Shown here piece after piece: positions 7,994 through 15,917 of a stretch of 20,845 nucleotides of DNA. The stretch comes from Bacteroidales bacterium UBA1751 (GTDB taxonomy: Bacteria; Bacteroidota; Bacteroidia; Bacteroidales; UBA932). The first letter of the stretch is position 1. Each line of letters begins with the position of its first letter. The position numbers and the translations under genes are program-made. The stretch lies in the NCBI GenBank assembly GCA_002315995.1, contig DCHN01000083.1, positions 1-20,845 of the forward strand. Direction: 5' to 3'. Below the pieces are notes generated by a model. That model was not told where the DNA came from. It ran no database searches and saw nothing but the letters and a program-made list of their open reading frames with translations.

Positions 7994-8728
7994 ATGAAAA
8001 AATTTTTCATGTTTTTGGCAGTATTCGGCCTTGTAGCCTTTGCTGCTGATTCAGCTTTTGCTCAAGAGGCAAACGAATTGGCTGTTGCTTCTGATATTCC
8101 TGTTTACCAGCAGATCAAGATCAAATTCATTGAGGGTGGTGCAGGCTTCATGGCTACAGTATTGTTGTGCCTTATCTTCGGTCTCGCAATTGTAATTGAG
8201 AGAATCATTTACCTGAATATGGCTACAACAAACACAACCAAACTTCTTTCAAAGATCGAGAGCGCACTCAACCAGGGTGGTATCGAGGCTGCTAAGGATG
8301 TTTGCCGCAACACACGTGGTCCTGTTGCTTCTATTTTCTATCAGGGTCTCAGCCGTGCAAATGAGGGCGTAGAGATGGTAGAGAAGTCAGTTGTTTCTTA
8401 TGGTGGTGTTCAGATGAGCCAGCTTGAGAGCGGTCTTTCATGGATTACTTTGTTTATTGCTATTGCTCCGTCACTCGGATTCTTGGGAACAATTATTGGT
8501 ATGATCGCTGCGTTCGATGCTATTGCTATTGCAGGTGATATCTCTCCAAACATCGTTGCTGGTGGTATGAAGGTTGCTTTGATTACAACCGTAGGTGGTT
8601 TGATCGTTGCTATTATTCTTCAGTTGTTCTACAACTACCTCGTATCAAAGATTGACAGCCTCGTACTTGCTATGGAGGACTCTTCAATTGCACTTGTTGA
8701 TATGGTAGCTGCTTATAACAAAAAATAA
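7994..8728 (+). CDS. ExbB/TolQ/MotA family proton channel protein with signal peptide
   Basis: A 244-residue ExbB-like protein, the multi-helix subunit of a proton-motive-force transducer. From ATG 7994 it begins with a signal-like segment, MKKFFMFLAVFGLVAFAA, and a likely cleavage at AFA/Q near residue 23, a feature shared by many Bacteroidota ExbB proteins. Transmembrane helices are predicted at about 52-72, 150-175 and 190-215. The family hallmark APSLGFLGTIIGMIAAF (158-174) lies in the second of these, and ITTVGGLIVAIILQ in the last. The frame stays open to a TTG at 7967, but the lysine-rich ATG start gives the proper signal peptide. It heads a tight group with a membrane protein and two ExbD proteins. 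Arg codons here are mostly CGT/CGC, unlike the neighbouring operons. Confidence 0.92.
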   Translation: MKKFFMFLAVFGLVAFAADSAFAQEANELAVASDIPVYQQIKIKFIEGGAGFMATVLLCLIFGLAIVIERIIYLNMATTNTTKLLSKIESALNQGGIEAAKDVCRNTRGPVASIFYQGLSRANEGVEMVEKSVVSYGGVQMSQLESGLSWITLFIAIAPSLGFLGTIIGMIAAFDAIAIAGDISPNIVAGGMKVALITTVGGLIVAIILQLFYNYLVSKIDSLVLAMEDSSIALVDMVAAYNKK

Positions 8729-8743
8729 TTTGACCCATTTATC

Positions 8744-9160
8744 ATGAAGAAATTACCTAAATATTTATTATACGTACTCTTCGCAATTTCTATCGTTGTT
8801 CTCGTAATATTCCTTTTCGGGCTCGGTAGCAATGAGGAGGGTATGGTAGCCATGATGCTCAACTGGTCATATTTCCTTATGGCTGTTGCCATTATAGTTA
8901 CTTTTGTACTTCCTTTCTTCTATCCTACTGGAAAGGGTGCAAAAGGTGCTTTGGTAAAAGTTGGTATCCTGGTTGTTCTCTGTGTTATCTGCTACTTGTG
9001 CGGTAGTGGCGATCCACTTCCTGAAACAGCTTCAAAGACACAGGCTTCAGCTTCAACATTGAAATGGACAGATGCAGGACTTATACTTTCAGGTATTCTT
9101 ACACTTGCAGCTTTCCTTTTGATTTGCTTCGGATCATTCATTAACTCATTAAGGAAATAA
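8744..9160 (+). CDS. small four-helix membrane protein of the ExbB-ExbD operon, unknown function
   Basis: A 138-residue hydrophobic protein that I do not recognise as a named family. Hydrophobic stretches at about 7-27, 37-59, 68-84 and 110-132 suggest four membrane helices. A Lys-rich N-terminus precedes the first, and a Ser/Thr/Ala-rich hydrophilic loop (about 88-105) lies between helices three and four. It starts 15 bases after the ExbB-like gene and ends 2 bases before the first ExbD-like gene, so it is very likely translated with them and may be a subunit or assembly factor of the same complex. The same arrangement, a small membrane protein between ExbB and ExbD, is familiar from Bacteroidota genomes. 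Its codon use matches the operon. No catalytic motif is visible. Confidence 0.8.
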   Translation: MKKLPKYLLYVLFAISIVVLVIFLFGLGSNEEGMVAMMLNWSYFLMAVAIIVTFVLPFFYPTGKGAKGALVKVGILVVLCVICYLCGSGDPLPETASKTQASASTLKWTDAGLILSGILTLAAFLLICFGSFINSLRK

Positions 9161-9162
9161 TT

Positions 9163-9741
9163 ATGGCAAGACCAACACCGGAATTGAATGCTAGTTCAAT
9201 GGCGGATATCTCTTTCCTCATGCTGATTTTCTGGTTGACTACTACAACCATGAACTCAGATAAGGGTCTTCAGCGCCGTCTGCCTCCTATCCCACCAGAG
9301 GATCAGAAGACAGAGGATATAAAGGTGAAGGAGAGAAATGTCATCCAGGTTAAGATTAACCAGAATGACAGGATTATTGCCGGTGGTCAGATTATTAATA
9401 TTGAGCAGCTCAAGGATATTGTTGCTGACTTTATTGCTAATCCTACCAACAGCGATTCCAAACCTGAGAAAGAGACCAAGAACATTGAAGGATTAGGTGA
9501 GCGTCAGGTTTCCAAGGGAGTTGTTTCTTTGCAGAATACACGTGGTACCAGCTACAATTCATATCTGATGGTTCAGAATGAGTTGGCAAAGGCTTTCAAC
9601 CAGTTGCGTGATGATTTTGCAAAGGCCGAATTTGGAAAAGTTTATGCTTCCCTTGATGAGGATCATCAGAAAATGGTTAGAGACGCTATTCCTTTGAGTA
9701 TCTCTGAGGCAGAACCTAAAGATATTACAAAGAAGAAATAA
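9163..9741 (+). CDS. ExbD/TolR family protein (first copy)
   Basis: A 192-residue ExbD-like protein with one N-terminal membrane helix and a periplasmic domain. The helix (about 15-30, SSMADISFLMLIFWLTTTTM) carries Asp15 at its start, the position of the protonatable aspartate that couples proton flow in ExbD/TolR. The periplasmic part contains the ExbD fold segment ERNVIQVKINQNDRIIAGGQ followed by an insertion (about 85-125) and a Lys/Glu-rich C-terminus. It is longer than E. coli ExbD (141 residues), as is common in Bacteroidota. ATG 9163 follows the previous stop by 2 bases. It probably forms a mixed dimer or alternates with the second ExbD encoded 17 bases downstream; this is inference. 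Confidence 0.9.
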   Translation: MARPTPELNASSMADISFLMLIFWLTTTTMNSDKGLQRRLPPIPPEDQKTEDIKVKERNVIQVKINQNDRIIAGGQIINIEQLKDIVADFIANPTNSDSKPEKETKNIEGLGERQVSKGVVSLQNTRGTSYNSYLMVQNELAKAFNQLRDDFAKAEFGKVYASLDEDHQKMVRDAIPLSISEAEPKDITKKK

Positions 9742-9744
9742 TAT

Positions 9745-9750
9745 AGGAGG
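9745..9750 (+). promoter_or_regulatory. strong Shine-Dalgarno site of the second exbD-like gene
   Basis: AGGAGG lies 8 bases before ATG 9759. It is a full match to the anti-Shine-Dalgarno core and unusual here, as most genes in the window have no such site. It may keep the second ExbD produced at a high level relative to the first. Confidence 0.7.
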
Positions 9751-9758
9751 AATTTGAA

Positions 9759-10214
9759 ATGGCAAAATTTGCAAGAACTGGCAGCAAGGATGCTCCAAAA
9801 CTTAACACTTCATCTCTTCCTGATATTGTCTTCATGATCTTGTTCTTCTTCATGGTTACAACCCAGTTGAGAGATCAGGAAGCTCTTGTTACAGTCAACC
9901 TTCCTAAGGCAAGTGAGATTGCAAAACTCGAGCGTAAGGATTTGGCGTCATACATCAACATTGGTACACCTGTAAAGAGCAAACAGGCTGAGTTCGGTAC
10001 AGATGCACGTATACAGTTGAATGACTCATTCAAGTCTATCAACGACATCCGTGACTTCGTAGCTGCTGAGCGTGATGCTCTCTCAGAGGCCGACAGAGGT
10101 TTGATGACAGTAGTTATCAAAGCAGACCAGAATACTCGTATGGGTATTATTACCGATGTTAAGCAGGAATTGAGACGTTGCTCTGCACTTAAGATCATGT
10201 ACTCTGCAAAATAG
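9759..10214 (+). CDS. ExbD/TolR family protein (second copy)
   Basis: A 151-residue ExbD-like protein, closer to the classic length than the first copy. LNTSSLPDIVFMILFFFMVTT (15-35) forms the single membrane helix, with Asp22 in the proton-coupling position. The rest is periplasmic, including NDIRDFVAAERDAL and VIKADQNTRMGIITDVKQEL, which corresponds to the usual ExbD segment ending in a helix before the last strand. It is the last gene of the operon: a strong terminator starts 22 bases past its stop. Together with the ExbB-like protein it should form a proton-driven stator that energises a TonB-type protein. No classical TonB gene is adjacent; the nearest TonB-C-like protein is encoded at 15918-16640. 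Confidence 0.92.
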   Translation: MAKFARTGSKDAPKLNTSSLPDIVFMILFFFMVTTQLRDQEALVTVNLPKASEIAKLERKDLASYINIGTPVKSKQAEFGTDARIQLNDSFKSINDIRDFVAAERDALSEADRGLMTVVIKADQNTRMGIITDVKQELRRCSALKIMYSAK

Positions 10215-10236
10215 TACATCAGAGCAATAAAATAGG

Positions 10237-10265
10237 AAAGCCGGCTGATTTCAGTCGGCTTTTTT
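10237..10265 (+). terminator. intrinsic terminator of the exb operon
   Basis: AGCCGGCTG at 10239-10247 pairs with CAGTCGGCT at 10252-10260 (nine pairs, one G-T) around an ATTT loop. A/T pairs extend the stem outward, and a run of six T follows. This is a clean rho-independent terminator. Confidence 0.9.
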
Positions 10266-10268
10266 ATG

Positions 10269-10276
10269 TACCTTTG
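10269..10276 (+). promoter_or_regulatory. Bacteroidota -7 box for the alkaline phosphatase operon
   Basis: TACCTTTG exactly fits the Bacteroidota -7 element TAnnTTTG. It lies just after the exb terminator and 40 bases before ATG 10316. No TTTG is found at the expected -33 distance, where the terminator stem lies, so the promoter may be weak or depend on another sigma or activator. Confidence 0.5.
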
Positions 10277-10315
10277 TGAATGTTAATGAGGTAACAACAA
10301 ATAATAAATATCGTT

Positions 10316-11611
10316 ATGAAAAAGATTTTGGTCGTTTTTGCTCTATTGGCCATCATTGCTTCATCCTGTGCAAAGAAGGAAAAAGAGGCAAAGTATGTTT
10401 TCTATTTTATTGGTGACGGAATGGGCTTTTCACACATTGCACTTACTGAGGCTTTCAAGGCACTTCCTGTCATCCCTATTGGAGATATCAAACCAGGTAG
10501 TGAGCCGCTTGGTTTTACACAGTTCCCTGTAATGGGTATGGCAACAAACTACTCTGCGTCAAATTGGATTACCTGCTCATCTGCTGCCGGTACTGCTCTT
10601 TCAACGGGATTCAAAACCAATAACCACATGCTTGGGGTGGCCCCTGATTCCTCTGATTTGACCAGCATAGCATATATGATACATAACAGTGGGTTTAAAG
10701 TTGGCATAATGTCAACTGTTCCTATTGACCATGCCACACCGGGGGCCTTCTATGCATCGTCGGCTAAGAGAAGTGATTATTACAATATTACCAAGCAGCT
10801 TCCCGGCTCGGGATTCGAGTATTTTGCGGGGGGTGGTTTTTATGGAGTGATGTGTGACTCTGTTAATAAGGATCAGCCGGATCCTTCAAAAACAGCTAAG
10901 TTTTTAGCTATGCTTGATTCTGCCGGATACACTGTTGCCTGCGGTACTAAAGAGTATGATGCAAAGGTTGCCAATTCAAAGAAGATGGTTTTTCTTCAGC
11001 CGGGTAAGATTAGAGGAAGCGCTGTTCCATATGCTTCCAATCGTAAGGAGGGCGATCTCTCGCTCTCTGATATGGTAAGCAATGCAATAAAGTATCTCAA
11101 TAATGACAAAGGCTTCTTTATGATGGTTGAGGGCGGTCAAATTGACTGGGCTGCACATAGCAATGATATCCTCAATACAATTGGCGAAACTTTGGATTTT
11201 GACAGGGCAATTTCCATTGCATATGAGTTCTATTTACAGCACCCTGATCAGACCCTTATAGTGGTTACAGCAGACCATGAAACCGGCGGTCTGACACTTG
11301 GAAAGCAGAAGGGATATGTATTCGACCTCACTAAGCTTCCTCAAAATAACCTGAATGGCAGGAGAGTGGAGTCTGATAGCACGGAAGCTCTCTCTGTAGA
11401 TACCTATATGTCTCACGAATACAATGTTGATTCCCTCTCGGTAAGGACAAGCATTGGCTGGACAACGTCATCACATACAGGTGGTGCAATACCTGTCTTT
11501 GCAATAGGCGCTCATTCACAGGATTTTGCCGGAAGACAGGACAATACCGATATTCCAAAGAAGATATGTGCTGCCATGGGCGTTGAATTCAATCCATCAC
11601 TTAAGAAATAG
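10316..11611 (+). CDS. alkaline phosphatase, exported lipoprotein
   Basis: A 431-residue alkaline phosphatase of the PhoA fold releasing phosphate from monoesters outside the cytoplasm. The N-terminus MKKILVVFALLAIIASSC is a lipoprotein signal with Cys18 as the lipid attachment site. Metal ligands are visible: GDGMG (Asp34), IDHATPG (His139, Thr141), VEGGQIDWAAH (Glu272, Asp277, His281), TADHETGG (Asp320, His321) and TSSHTGG (His387). The nucleophile is Ser88 in TCSSAAGTALSTG; the residue before it is Cys87, where E. coli PhoA has Asp101. His139 replaces E. coli Asp153, as in many other phosphatases of the family. The next gene starts 18 bases later. It may serve phosphate acquisition, but no Pho-box-like repeat was recognised upstream. 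Confidence 0.93.
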   Translation: MKKILVVFALLAIIASSCAKKEKEAKYVFYFIGDGMGFSHIALTEAFKALPVIPIGDIKPGSEPLGFTQFPVMGMATNYSASNWITCSSAAGTALSTGFKTNNHMLGVAPDSSDLTSIAYMIHNSGFKVGIMSTVPIDHATPGAFYASSAKRSDYYNITKQLPGSGFEYFAGGGFYGVMCDSVNKDQPDPSKTAKFLAMLDSAGYTVACGTKEYDAKVANSKKMVFLQPGKIRGSAVPYASNRKEGDLSLSDMVSNAIKYLNNDKGFFMMVEGGQIDWAAHSNDILNTIGETLDFDRAISIAYEFYLQHPDQTLIVVTADHETGGLTLGKQKGYVFDLTKLPQNNLNGRRVESDSTEALSVDTYMSHEYNVDSLSVRTSIGWTTSSHTGGAIPVFAIGAHSQDFAGRQDNTDIPKKICAAMGVEFNPSLKK

Positions 11612-11629
11612 TGCAAAATTTTTAGAAGT

Positions 11630-13801
11630 ATGAAGAGGCCCAATATGATAAAGTTATATGCACTTGCTGCTTCTCTTCTCCTTTCAGTTTGCGGATTCTC
11701 CAATTCAATACCGAAAGCTGAATTCAGAGGGGCGTGGCTGCATATTGTTGGAAACAAGAGCCTTGCAACAATGAGCACTGCCCAGTTGCAGGAGAAGTTC
11801 ATCAATACATTCGATTCACTCCAAATGGCTGGGTGCAATGCAGTCATTTTCCAGGTGAGACCATGTGCCGATGCTTTCTATGACTCAGAACTGGAGCCGT
11901 GGACAAGATACCTTACCGGAGTCCAGGGGCAGGCTCCGGACCCATATTGGGATCCTCTGCAGTTTGCAATAGATGAGTGTCACAAGCGTGGAATGGAACT
12001 TCATGCATGGTGTAATCCGTACAGGGTTACACTTGAAGAGAGTGACACACTCTGCAAGGGACATTTCTACTACAAGCACAAGGAACTCTTTGTCAAGTAC
12101 GGAGATAAGATTTTTTTCAATCCCGGTGAACCTTTATGCAGAAAATTTGTTACCAAGGTAATGGTTGACCTCGTTAAGAGGTATGATATAGATGCGCTTC
12201 ATTTTGACGACTATTTCTATCCATATCCTATTGCAGGAAAGGAGTTTGATGACCAGAAGGCATTTGAAAAGTATGGAGCCAAGCAGGGCTTTGATGCGCA
12301 ACATAAGGATGACTGGAGAAGAGACAATGTTACATTGCTCATTAAACAGATAAGTAAAGAAATCAAGCAGATCAAGCCTTGGATCCGTTTTGGAATAAGC
12401 CCTTTTGGCATTCACAGGAACAAGAAGGATACACCTGACGGAAGCGGCAGTGACACGAACGGCCTTTCGAATTACCATGCCCTTTTTGCTGACGTACCAC
12501 TGTGGATAGAGAAGGGTTATGTAGATTATAATGTACCTCAGCTCTATTGGGAAATCGGGCACCCACGTGCCGACTACGATGTGCTTATAAGGTGGTGGAG
12601 CAGGACCTCGCATAGGGGACATTTGTATATTGGACAGAATGTGGGTTCTCTAAGTAAACCGGATTTGGATAATCCGTCAACCACTCAGATGCGCAGGAAG
12701 ATTGAACTCTCAAGAACGCTGCCCAATATTCATGGAAATGTATGGTGGCCAGGTTGGTCGCTTTCAAGGAATGCAGGGTATGCAACCGACAGCCTGATTC
12801 AAACATATCAGAAGTATCCTGCACTTATTCCTCCATATTCTGATATTGACAATATTAAACCTATGCCTGTGGAGAATCTTCGTAAGGAGGGGTATCTTCT
12901 CAGGTGGAATCAGCAGAGAAAGGAGGCATCTGATCCAATGCAGAGAGCGCATTTCTACGTTATATATCACTTCCCGGCTGGTACGGATATAGATATTTCC
13001 AACAGCCGGTATATTGTAAAAATAACCAGGGATTCTGAGTTTAGCATTGCGGAAAACTGCAACCATAAGGACAAATCGCTGAATCACGGAAAGGGAAGCC
13101 GCTATGTGGTGAGTGTAGTTGACCGTTGTTGGAATGAGAGTGAAAATAACGCAGTTTGGGAGGAGAAGAAGGGATACAGTGACTGGTATTACTCCAGATT
13201 GGAAGAGTTTTCAAGCGAGATACCGGTAGATTCCAAGGATATTGTCTTTCTTGGCAACAGTCTGACCCAGGGCGGCAAATGGGATGAACTTTTCCCTGAG
13301 ATTCAGGCCGAACTTGAAAAACGTGGGGGAGCAATAAGGAACAGGGGAATCATAGGTGACACTGCCGATGGCATATATGACAGATTGGATGAAATAGTTG
13401 AAGGCAAACCATTCAAGCTCTTCTTCCTTACAGGGGCTAATGACATCAGTCACAACCTCAGTGCTGACACTATTGCAGCCAGAATAGAGAAGGTTGTTGA
13501 GAGGGTTCAGAGGGAATCTCCAGATACGAAAATATATTTGCAGAGTGTATTCCCTTTCAATGAGAGTTTCAAGAGGTATAAGGCGCTTAATGGAAAGACA
13601 CATGTGGTGTGTGAGGTGAATGAGATTCTAAAGGAGATGTGCCGCAGAAGGGGAGTGGAGTATCTTGATATCCATGATCTCTTTGCAGAAAAGGGTAACC
13701 GTGAGGTAATGAGGGCTGAAATATCTCCGGACGGCCTTCACCTGAATTCAAAGGGATATGAAATTTGGGTTGAAGCTATACGCAAGTATGTGGCAGAATA
13801 A
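11630..13801 (+). CDS. two-domain exported protein: GHL10-type glycosidase-like domain plus SGNH/GDSL esterase domain
   Basis: A 723-residue protein with an N-terminal hydrophobic signal (about 7-25, ending near SVCGFSNS; a lipoprotein is possible with Cys21). Residues about 28-400 form a GHL10/DUF187 TIM-barrel domain, the family of E. coli DigH (YddW): AEFRGAWLHIV, NAVIFQVRPCADAFY, GMELHAWCNPYRV, IDALHFDDYFYPYP (Asp193, Asp194) and RFGISPFGI. About 410-515 looks like a fibronectin-type linker. From 535 an SGNH hydrolase domain begins: block I LGNSLTQGG with Ser544, block II near IIGDTADG, block III TGANDI with Asn604, and block V DGLHLN with Asp701 and His704, a complete catalytic set. DigH cleaves denuded peptidoglycan strands; SGNH domains often remove acetyl groups. 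A joint action on cell-wall or other glycans is inferred. The gene is probably co-transcribed with the phosphatase. Confidence 0.88.
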   Translation: MKRPNMIKLYALAASLLLSVCGFSNSIPKAEFRGAWLHIVGNKSLATMSTAQLQEKFINTFDSLQMAGCNAVIFQVRPCADAFYDSELEPWTRYLTGVQGQAPDPYWDPLQFAIDECHKRGMELHAWCNPYRVTLEESDTLCKGHFYYKHKELFVKYGDKIFFNPGEPLCRKFVTKVMVDLVKRYDIDALHFDDYFYPYPIAGKEFDDQKAFEKYGAKQGFDAQHKDDWRRDNVTLLIKQISKEIKQIKPWIRFGISPFGIHRNKKDTPDGSGSDTNGLSNYHALFADVPLWIEKGYVDYNVPQLYWEIGHPRADYDVLIRWWSRTSHRGHLYIGQNVGSLSKPDLDNPSTTQMRRKIELSRTLPNIHGNVWWPGWSLSRNAGYATDSLIQTYQKYPALIPPYSDIDNIKPMPVENLRKEGYLLRWNQQRKEASDPMQRAHFYVIYHFPAGTDIDISNSRYIVKITRDSEFSIAENCNHKDKSLNHGKGSRYVVSVVDRCWNESENNAVWEEKKGYSDWYYSRLEEFSSEIPVDSKDIVFLGNSLTQGGKWDELFPEIQAELEKRGGAIRNRGIIGDTADGIYDRLDEIVEGKPFKLFFLTGANDISHNLSADTIAARIEKVVERVQRESPDTKIYLQSVFPFNESFKRYKALNGKTHVVCEVNEILKEMCRRRGVEYLDIHDLFAEKGNREVMRAEISPDGLHLNSKGYEIWVEAIRKYVAE

Positions 13802-13812
13802 CCTTTTTTAAC

Positions 13813-13820
13813 TATTTTTG
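13813..13820 (+). promoter_or_regulatory. Bacteroidota -7 box upstream of asnS
   Basis: TATTTTTG fits TAnnTTTG and is followed by CA, 23 bases before ATG 13844. A TGTG (three of four matches to the -33 TTTG) lies 20 bases upstream inside the end of the preceding gene. This would give asnS its own promoter with a short leader. Confidence 0.5.
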
Positions 13821-13843
13821 CAGTTTACTGTTTACTTTAATAT

Positions 13844-15235
13844 ATGGAAGAAGTTAAAAGATTGAGAGTCGTTGAGCTTCTGAGTCAGAAGCCTGGAAGT
13901 GATGTCCTTGCAAAAGGATGGGTCAGGACGAAAAGAGGAAATAAGAATGTGTCGTTCATTGCCTTGAATGACGGTTCAACAATAAAGAATATTCAGATTG
14001 TATGTGATGCTCAGAATTTCAGTGAAGAGCTCATGAAGGATGTTACAACCGGTGCGTGCATTGCTGCCTGGGGAAAGCTCGTTGAATCACAGGGTCAGGG
14101 TCAGAGCGTTGAGATTCAGGCTTCAAAAATTGAAGTATATGGTAAGGCTGACGCCACATATCCACTTCAGAAGAAGGGCCATACACTGGAGTTCCTCAGA
14201 GAAATAGCACATCTTCGTCCAAGAACCAATACAATGGGTGCTGTTTTGAGAATCCGCCATGCAATGGCATTCGCCATTCACAGCTATTTCAACAGTAAGG
14301 GATTCTTCTATTTGCACACTCCTCTCATTACAGCATCAGACTGTGAGGGAGCAGGCGCAATGTTCCAGGTAACTACAATGGACCTGAACAATATTCCAAA
14401 AGGGGAGAATGGTAAGGTCGATTATTCACAGGATTTCTTCGGACGTCAGACATCACTTACAGTAAGCGGGCAGCTTGAGGGTGAACTTGGTGCAATGTCT
14501 CTTGGTCAGATATATACATTCGGACCTACATTCAGGGCTGAAAATTCAAATACGCCAAGGCATTTGGCTGAATTCTGGATGGTGGAGCCTGAGGTTGCTT
14601 TCAATGACATTACAGACAATATGAACCTTGCTGAAGATTTTATTAAATCTTTGGTGAAGTATGCGCTGGACAATTGCCGTGATGACTTGCAGTTCCTCAA
14701 CGATATGTTTGACAAGGAACTCATAAGCCGTCTCGAAGGCGTAATTAATACAGAGTTTGTAAGACTGCCTTATACAGAGGGTGTTAAAATTCTTATGGAG
14801 AGCGGCCAGAAGTTCGAGTATCCGGTAAGTTGGGGCGTTGATCTTCAGAGTGAGCATGAGCGCTATTTGGTTGAGCAGCATTTCAAGAGACCTGTAATAC
14901 TTACCGATTATCCTAAAGATATTAAGGCATTCTACATGAAGCAGAATGAGGATGGAAAGACAGTAAGGGCAATGGATGTGCTCTTCCCTAAGATTGGTGA
15001 GATTATTGGTGGTTCAGAGAGAGAGGAGTCTCTTGAGAAACTTGAGCGTAGGGTGGCTGAACTCAATATGGATACAAGGAATCTCTGGTGGTATCTCGAT
15101 ACCAGAAGATTCGGAACAGCACCGCACAGCGGATTCGGGTTGGGATTCGAACGTCTTCTCCTATTTGTTACAGGCATGGCAAACATCCGCGATGTCATTC
15201 CTTTCCCAAGGACACCGAAGTCAGCTGAGTTCTAG
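13844..15235 (+). CDS. asnS: asparaginyl-tRNA synthetase
   Basis: A 463-residue class IIb aminoacyl-tRNA synthetase that charges tRNA-Asn with asparagine. The N-terminal OB-fold anticodon-binding domain covers about 18-100 (LAKGWVRTKRGNKNVSFIAL). Catalytic motif 2 is FGPTFRAENSNTPRHLAEFW (Arg231, Glu233), and motif 3 is HSGFGLGFERLLLFVTGM (Arg437). AENSNTPRHLAEFWMVEPE distinguishes AsnRS from AspRS. Length is normal. It follows the GHL10-SGNH gene by 42 bases and has its own candidate promoter. Presence of AsnRS means direct charging of tRNA-Asn. The type I asparaginase lies 6 kb upstream in another operon. Confidence 0.96.
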   Translation: MEEVKRLRVVELLSQKPGSDVLAKGWVRTKRGNKNVSFIALNDGSTIKNIQIVCDAQNFSEELMKDVTTGACIAAWGKLVESQGQGQSVEIQASKIEVYGKADATYPLQKKGHTLEFLREIAHLRPRTNTMGAVLRIRHAMAFAIHSYFNSKGFFYLHTPLITASDCEGAGAMFQVTTMDLNNIPKGENGKVDYSQDFFGRQTSLTVSGQLEGELGAMSLGQIYTFGPTFRAENSNTPRHLAEFWMVEPEVAFNDITDNMNLAEDFIKSLVKYALDNCRDDLQFLNDMFDKELISRLEGVINTEFVRLPYTEGVKILMESGQKFEYPVSWGVDLQSEHERYLVEQHFKRPVILTDYPKDIKAFYMKQNEDGKTVRAMDVLFPKIGEIIGGSEREESLEKLERRVAELNMDTRNLWWYLDTRRFGTAPHSGFGLGFERLLLFVTGMANIRDVIPFPRTPKSAEF

Positions 15236-15271
15236 AGAGAATATTCACCATTGCAGCAGAAAAAGAAGACA

Positions 15272-15892
15272 ATGTTGGTAATTGGAATAGCCGGTGGTAC
15301 TGGGTCCGGCAAGAGTACGGTGGTCAATAAATTGAAGGCTTGCTTGAGGGATGAGCAGATTGTCATTATTCCACAGGATAGCTACTACAAGGATTGCAGC
15401 CACATGACAGCGCAGGAGAAGGCGGTGTATAATTTCGACCACCCTGATTCTGTTGATTTCAATCTTCTTCTTGAGCAACTCAACCAACTCAAGAGGGGCG
15501 AAGGGGTTGACCAGCCTATTTACTCATATCTTACATGTTGTAGGAGCATTACCGATACTGTTAGAGTTGAGCCGGCCGATATTATCATAGTTGAGGGAAT
15601 TTTGATTTTCACTTGTCCGCAGTTGAGGGATATCATGGATATAAAAGTCTTTGTGGATGCCGATGCGGACGACAGACTGAGCAGGGTGATATGTCGTGAT
15701 ATTGTTGAGCGTGGCAAGAATGTGCATCAGGTTCTGGAACGTTATGAAAAGACGGTAAAGCCTATGCATCTGCAGTTCATTGAGCCAAGCAAAAGGTATG
15801 CTGATATAATTATTCCTCAGGGTGGTCACAATCAGGTTGCCATTGATGTTCTGATTGCTACTATTGAGAAGGCTTTGAACAAAGCGGAATAG
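15272..15892 (+). CDS. udk: uridine kinase
   Basis: A 206-residue uridine/cytidine kinase of the P-loop phosphoribulokinase-uridine kinase family, phosphorylating uridine or cytidine in salvage. The Walker A motif GGTGSGKS begins at residue 8. QDSYYKD, FDHPDSVDF (substrate-binding region), DQPIYSY, VEGILIF (Walker B-like) and the C-terminal LQFIEPSKRYADIIIPQGG, shared with E. coli Udk, follow. The frame is open back to a TTG at 15251, but ATG 15272 gives the usual N-terminus MLVIGIAGG; the upstream residues are only Gln/Lys. It lies 36 bases after asnS with no terminator between, so co-transcription with asnS is likely. Confidence 0.94.
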   Translation: MLVIGIAGGTGSGKSTVVNKLKACLRDEQIVIIPQDSYYKDCSHMTAQEKAVYNFDHPDSVDFNLLLEQLNQLKRGEGVDQPIYSYLTCCRSITDTVRVEPADIIIVEGILIFTCPQLRDIMDIKVFVDADADDRLSRVICRDIVERGKNVHQVLERYEKTVKPMHLQFIEPSKRYADIIIPQGGHNQVAIDVLIATIEKALNKAE

Positions 15893-15904
15893 GTGAACAT
15901 ATTA

Positions 15905-15912
15905 TATTTTTG
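15905..15912 (+). promoter_or_regulatory. possible -7 box immediately before the TonB-C-like gene
   Basis: TATTTTTG fits the -7 element TAnnTTTG, but the start codon at 15918 is only 5 bases past it, so a transcript from here would have almost no leader. A TTTG at 15874-15877 is 27 bases upstream, too far for the usual spacing. It may be a chance match, or the true start may be further downstream. Confidence 0.3.
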
Positions 15913-15917
15913 TGGAG

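Noticed and set aside
12134..12622. 162-residue minus-strand frame opposite the GHL10 domain
   Set aside because: The plus strand there encodes conserved GHL10 motifs; the antisense product shows nothing recognisable.
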